The translations under genes and the position numbers were made by a program. The notes beneath the pieces are model-generated. The model did not search any database. It was not told the DNA's origin and saw only the letters and a list, made by a program, of their open reading frames with translations. A stretch of DNA of 19,437 nucleotides from Isotricha intestinalis (lineage: Eukaryota > Ciliophora > Litostomatea > Vestibuliferida > Isotrichidae), in contig JAJJLU010000770.1 of the NCBI GenBank assembly GCA_023807065.1, positions 1-19,437 of the forward strand. The letters run 5' to 3'. Positions 16,948 through 19,437 of the stretch are shown one piece after another; position 1 is the first letter of the stretch; every line of letters starts with the position of its first letter.

Positions 16948-18911
16948 CTAATTATTTAAATATATAAACTTTTTAAAGAATGAATCAAGAGAAATATAGT
17001 TTTGAAAGCTTTCTTTTATTAAAGAATTTATAAATAATTCATTGACATCTTTTCTGTTTATATAGATCTTTTCGACGGAAAGATTATCTTTTAATTGAAT
17101 TTTGAATTTAATGTTTTTATCTTTTAACAAAATAAATTCTAATATATTTTCATTTTCATTAAATGAAATAATATTAATTCCATCTTTTTTTTTATTTAAA
17201 TGTTCAACAATAAATTGATGATTTCTTTTGATTATTACTTTTAATTTTATTATATTACTCACTTTTGATTATTATTTATATTATATTACTTCCTATTTAT
17301 TATTATTTATATTATATTACTCACTATTATTATTATTTATATTTTATTACATTCTATTTATTATTATTTAGATTATATTACTTCCTATTTATTATTATTT
17401 ATATTATATTACTCACTATTATTATTAATTATATTATATTACTTCCTATTATTATTAATTATATTATATTACAAACTATTTATTATTATTTATATTATAT
17501 TACTAACTATTATTATTAATTATATTATATTACTTCCTATTATTATTAATTATATTATATTACAAACTATTTATTATTATTTATATTATATTACTAACTA
17601 TTATTATTAATTATATTATATTACTTCCTATTATTATTAATTATATTATATTACAAACTATTTATTATTATTTATATTATATTACTAACTATTTATTATT
17701 ATTTATATTATATTACTCACTATTTATTATTAATTATATTATTTTTTTTCTTCTTACTCTCTTTTTTTAATTAAAATTTTACCTTAATTTTTTCCATTTT
17801 AAAGATTCACTCATCTTTTTATTAATTTTTTTACTGACTATTTGTTTAGTTGAATATAAAATACTTACTAAGATTGTTTTTTTAAACCTTACCTCAATAT
17901 TAATTTATTTCCTTACTTTCTAATATTTTAGATATTTCATCTATAAAAAATTATTTATTTACTTAAGTCTATACTCACTATATTAGTTATAATAAATATT
18001 TACTAGCTATAAATGTCATTTTTACAATCTTACTAACTAATTATTTTTATATGTTTAATTACTCACTTTTTTTTATTATGTTATTCTTACAATTTTATTT
18101 CAATTATTGATTCTTTTGAAAAAATATTTTGTTTATCATAAAAATTCTCAATGTATTTAATATTATCATTTAAATCGTTTTGATTAAACATATTATTTAA
18201 ATGCATAATATTTTGCAAATTATTTATTATATTTGGGTTTAAATGTTTAGAATTTTCCTTAATTCTATAAGTTTCTAATATTTCAATGGCAAATCTAATT
18301 TCTAATAAATAATGTTCTTTAAATTTTTTTAATGTTTCATCAAGTGTATTTTTCATTATTTCAAACAAATTCTTAATTATATTTTCACCATTTTTAACAA
18401 ATTTATTCATATTATTAATAATTTCTTCTAATTTCTCAATTTCTTCATTTTCTAGAGCCATATGGCTGATTGGAATAATATTATGTAATTTAGGTTCATT
18501 ACATAAAACACAACATGATTTATTACAATCTGTACAATAATTAATTTCTCTATTATGTTGTAAACATTTTATATCTATTTCATTTATTGAAATTAATTTA
18601 TGATCTTTATTTTCTATATCATGTTTTATTAAACAATTGGAACAAATAAATATATTACATTCATTACAATAAAATATATTTTTATCTTTTAAACAATAAT
18701 GACATATTGCATTATCCATTGAAAATGTTTTACTTTTAATCAAATATTCTTCTAAAGGAATTTCATCTTTATGTCCATTCATACATTCATATTTAATATA
18801 ATCATTATTATCTTTTTTTATGAATAATATTTTAGGAATACATATACATTTAGGACATCTTGGAATATTCATTTGTGTTATAGGGAACATTAATTCCTGT
18901 TCTATTGACAT
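16948..18911 (-). CDS. B-box zinc-finger protein, predicted gene with 26 tiny introns and 3-nt exons
   Basis: The 5' exon (18091-18911, ATG at 18911) encodes 273 residues. An N-terminal CPKC...C..GH cysteine cluster is followed by two B-box-like zinc fingers: CHYC-x7-CNEC-x4-CSNC-x3-H at about 70-95, and CLQH...CTDC...CCVLC at about 115-140. A helical coil follows at about 155-250. Unspliced, this frame stops at 18087. The 3' exon (17224-16948) is an open frame ending in TAG with no methionine codon, so it cannot be a standalone gene. Between them, GTA...AG units of mostly 25-28 nt are separated by 24 exons of 3 nt and one of 27 nt (17783-17809). The spliced frame is open throughout, phase 2 at every junction, and 399 codons including the stop. 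B-box coiled-coil proteins often act as scaffolds or ubiquitin ligases; no RING is evident. The splicing model is inferred. Confidence 0.65.
17225..18090 (-). other. Intron/3-nt-exon array inside the B-box gene
   Basis: Coding-strand order of predicted exons: TGA 18063-18065; TTA 18034-18036; CTA 18004-18006; TGA 17975-17977; AAA 17917-17919; TAA 17865-17867; TCA 17835-17837; 27 nt at 17783-17809; AGA 17758-17760; TGA 17717-17719; TTA 17686-17688; TTT 17655-17657; GAA 17625-17627; TTA 17595-17597; TTT 17564-17566; GAA 17534-17536; TTA 17504-17506; TTT 17473-17475; GAA 17443-17445; TGA 17413-17415; GAA 17382-17384; AAT 17351-17353; TGA 17321-17323; GAA 17290-17292; TGA 17259-17261. Introns are 22-38 nt, except two of 55 and 49 nt. 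All begin GTA; most end TAG, and a few end AAG or GAG. Each triplet is split 1+2 between neighbouring codons, so the TGA and TAA triplets are not read as stops. Confidence 0.6.
17416..17688 (-). repeat. 91-bp higher-order tandem repeat, three perfect copies
   Basis: Copies lie at 17598-17688, 17507-17597 and 17416-17506. Each holds three 3-nt exons (TTA, TTT, GAA) and three introns (28, 27 and 27 nt). I see no differences between copies. After predicted splicing each copy adds the residues Y-L-N. Related but less regular units continue on both sides (17259-17415 and 17689-17757). Confidence 0.85.
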
Positions 18912-19041
18912 TTTAAAGTGTTTTTTATATTTTTGAAAAAAAAATAATTTATAAAGGATATCAATGGAAAAAATTAAAAATAAAAAAAAGGAAAAATAAA
19001 TGAATATAATCCTTATTTTATTTATATTTATAAAGAATTAA
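18912..19041. promoter_or_regulatory. 130-bp divergent promoter region
   Basis: Very AT-rich spacer between the B-box gene start (minus strand) and the subtelomeric ORF start (plus strand). It must contain the upstream sequences of both. No specific element is recognised. Confidence 0.4.
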
Positions 19042-19245
19042 ATGTATGGATTAGTTAAAGTTTCAAATTTTGATGAAAATTATGAGATAACAATTTTTGA
19101 GAAGAAAGAATATACAAAAGAATTTATTAAAAAATGTAAAAAAGTATTTAAAGATATTGAAGAAATTTATTTAGATGAAATAATCCCAAAACATCAAATA
19201 TTAAAATTAAAAGATATTGTAAATCAACTAAATAATAGTTTTTGA
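19042..19245 (+). CDS. Subtelomeric short ORF, probably a truncated gene
   Basis: A 67-residue ORF with ATG at 19042 and TGA at 19243-19245. It is mixed polar and hydrophobic, with a likely helix, TKEFIKKCKKVFKDIEEIYL, near residues 25-44. It does not match a family I know. Beyond the TGA the sequence stays coding-like but in shifted frames: EKIKDNKKKLELF in the +1 frame, NEKEFNDIFQ back in the original frame, and CLSYIKKCDENNIEEL in the +1 frame again. The last segment runs into the telomere at 19406 without a stop. The annotated ORF is therefore probably the 5' part of a longer gene, broken by frameshifts and cut off by telomere addition. Indel errors at A and T runs could produce the same picture. 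The TGA stop is correspondingly doubtful. Confidence 0.5.
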   Translation: MYGLVKVSNFDENYEITIFEKKEYTKEFIKKCKKVFKDIEEIYLDEIIPKHQILKLKDIVNQLNNSF

Positions 19246-19405
19246 AAAAATAAAAGATAATAAAAAAAAATTAGAATTATTTTAAATGAAAAGGAATTTA
19301 ATGATATATTTCAGATAAAATAATAAAAATAATTATAAAAATAATATAAATTGTTTATCTTATATAAAAAAATGTGATGAAAATAATATTGAAGAATTAA
19401 ATAAT

Positions 19406-19437
19406 GGGGATTGGGGATTGGGGATTGGGGATTGGGG
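19406..19437 (+). repeat. Telomere, 7-base repeat GGGGATT
   Basis: Four full GGGGATT units plus a final GGGG reach the end of the sequence. The G-rich strand runs 5' to 3' towards the end, the correct polarity for a right-hand telomere. The unit differs from Tetrahymena GGGGTT and from hypotrich GGGGTTTT by its A and spacing. The complementary unit is CCCCAAT. The array is short because the assembly ends within it. Confidence 0.93.

Noticed and set aside
16948..17262. Independent 104-residue gene
   Set aside because: Its only start is GTG inside the last repeat unit and it contains no ATG; it fits as the 3' exon of the B-box gene.
17265..17519. Plus-strand ORF of isoleucine, tyrosine and leucine
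   Set aside because: It is a frame through the tandem repeat on the opposite strand; the residues follow the repeat's base composition and the array is better explained as introns on the minus strand.
17259..17757. CRISPR-like array (27-28-bp repeats with spacers)
   Set aside because: The spacers are only 3 bp and recurrent, the repeats are almost pure A/T, and the context is eukaryotic.
17225..18090. TA-bounded internal eliminated sequences instead of introns
   Set aside because: The units are the right size and have TA near both ends, but excision between the TAs would leave G-TA-G junctions and add in-frame stops. GT-AG removal gives an open frame. A telomere also indicates macronuclear DNA, where such elements are already gone.

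Overview
The window is a very AT-rich eukaryotic sequence that ends on the right in a telomere-like array of a 7-base unit, GGGGATT. Several things point to a ciliate macronuclear chromosome arm: compact genes, an acylated IQ/MORN protein, PX proteins, B-box proteins, short GTA...TAG introns, and a telomere within 200 bases of coding-like sequence. This is inference. The standard genetic code fits, because TAA and TAG end otherwise open frames and no stop codon is needed inside the long ORFs. That would suit a heterotrich or litostome-type ciliate better than Tetrahymena or Paramecium.

Layout: 1-3327 holds three paralogous multi-pass membrane proteins. The first runs off the left edge and has lost the ancestral start codon. 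3548-5839 holds two related small secreted cysteine proteins, the second with a stop codon inside its signal peptide. 6747-9836 holds two convergent PX-domain sorting nexins. 10079-15260 holds a short coiled-coil protein and a divergent pair: an acylated IQ/MORN protein, and a large TORTIFOLIA1/SPIRAL2-like microtubule-binding protein. 15261-16947 has no intact gene, only coding-like fossils. 16948-18911 is a B-box zinc-finger gene on the minus strand. 19042 to the end is a short gene whose coding-like tail runs in shifted frames into the telomere.

The outstanding feature is inside the B-box gene. Between its large 5' exon and its ATG-less 3' exon lies an array of intron-like units of mostly 25-28 nt (GTAA...AG), separated by 'exons' of exactly 3 nt. 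I count 24 three-nucleotide exons, one 27-nt exon and 26 introns. Joining them gives one open frame that stays in phase 2 from the 5' exon to the 3' exon and predicts a 398-residue protein. Part of the array is a perfect 91-bp tandem triplication that adds the tripeptide Y-L-N per copy. The other genes called here read as single uninterrupted frames. The array therefore looks like a minisatellite made of introns that grows one codon at a time. Transcript data would be needed to prove splicing.
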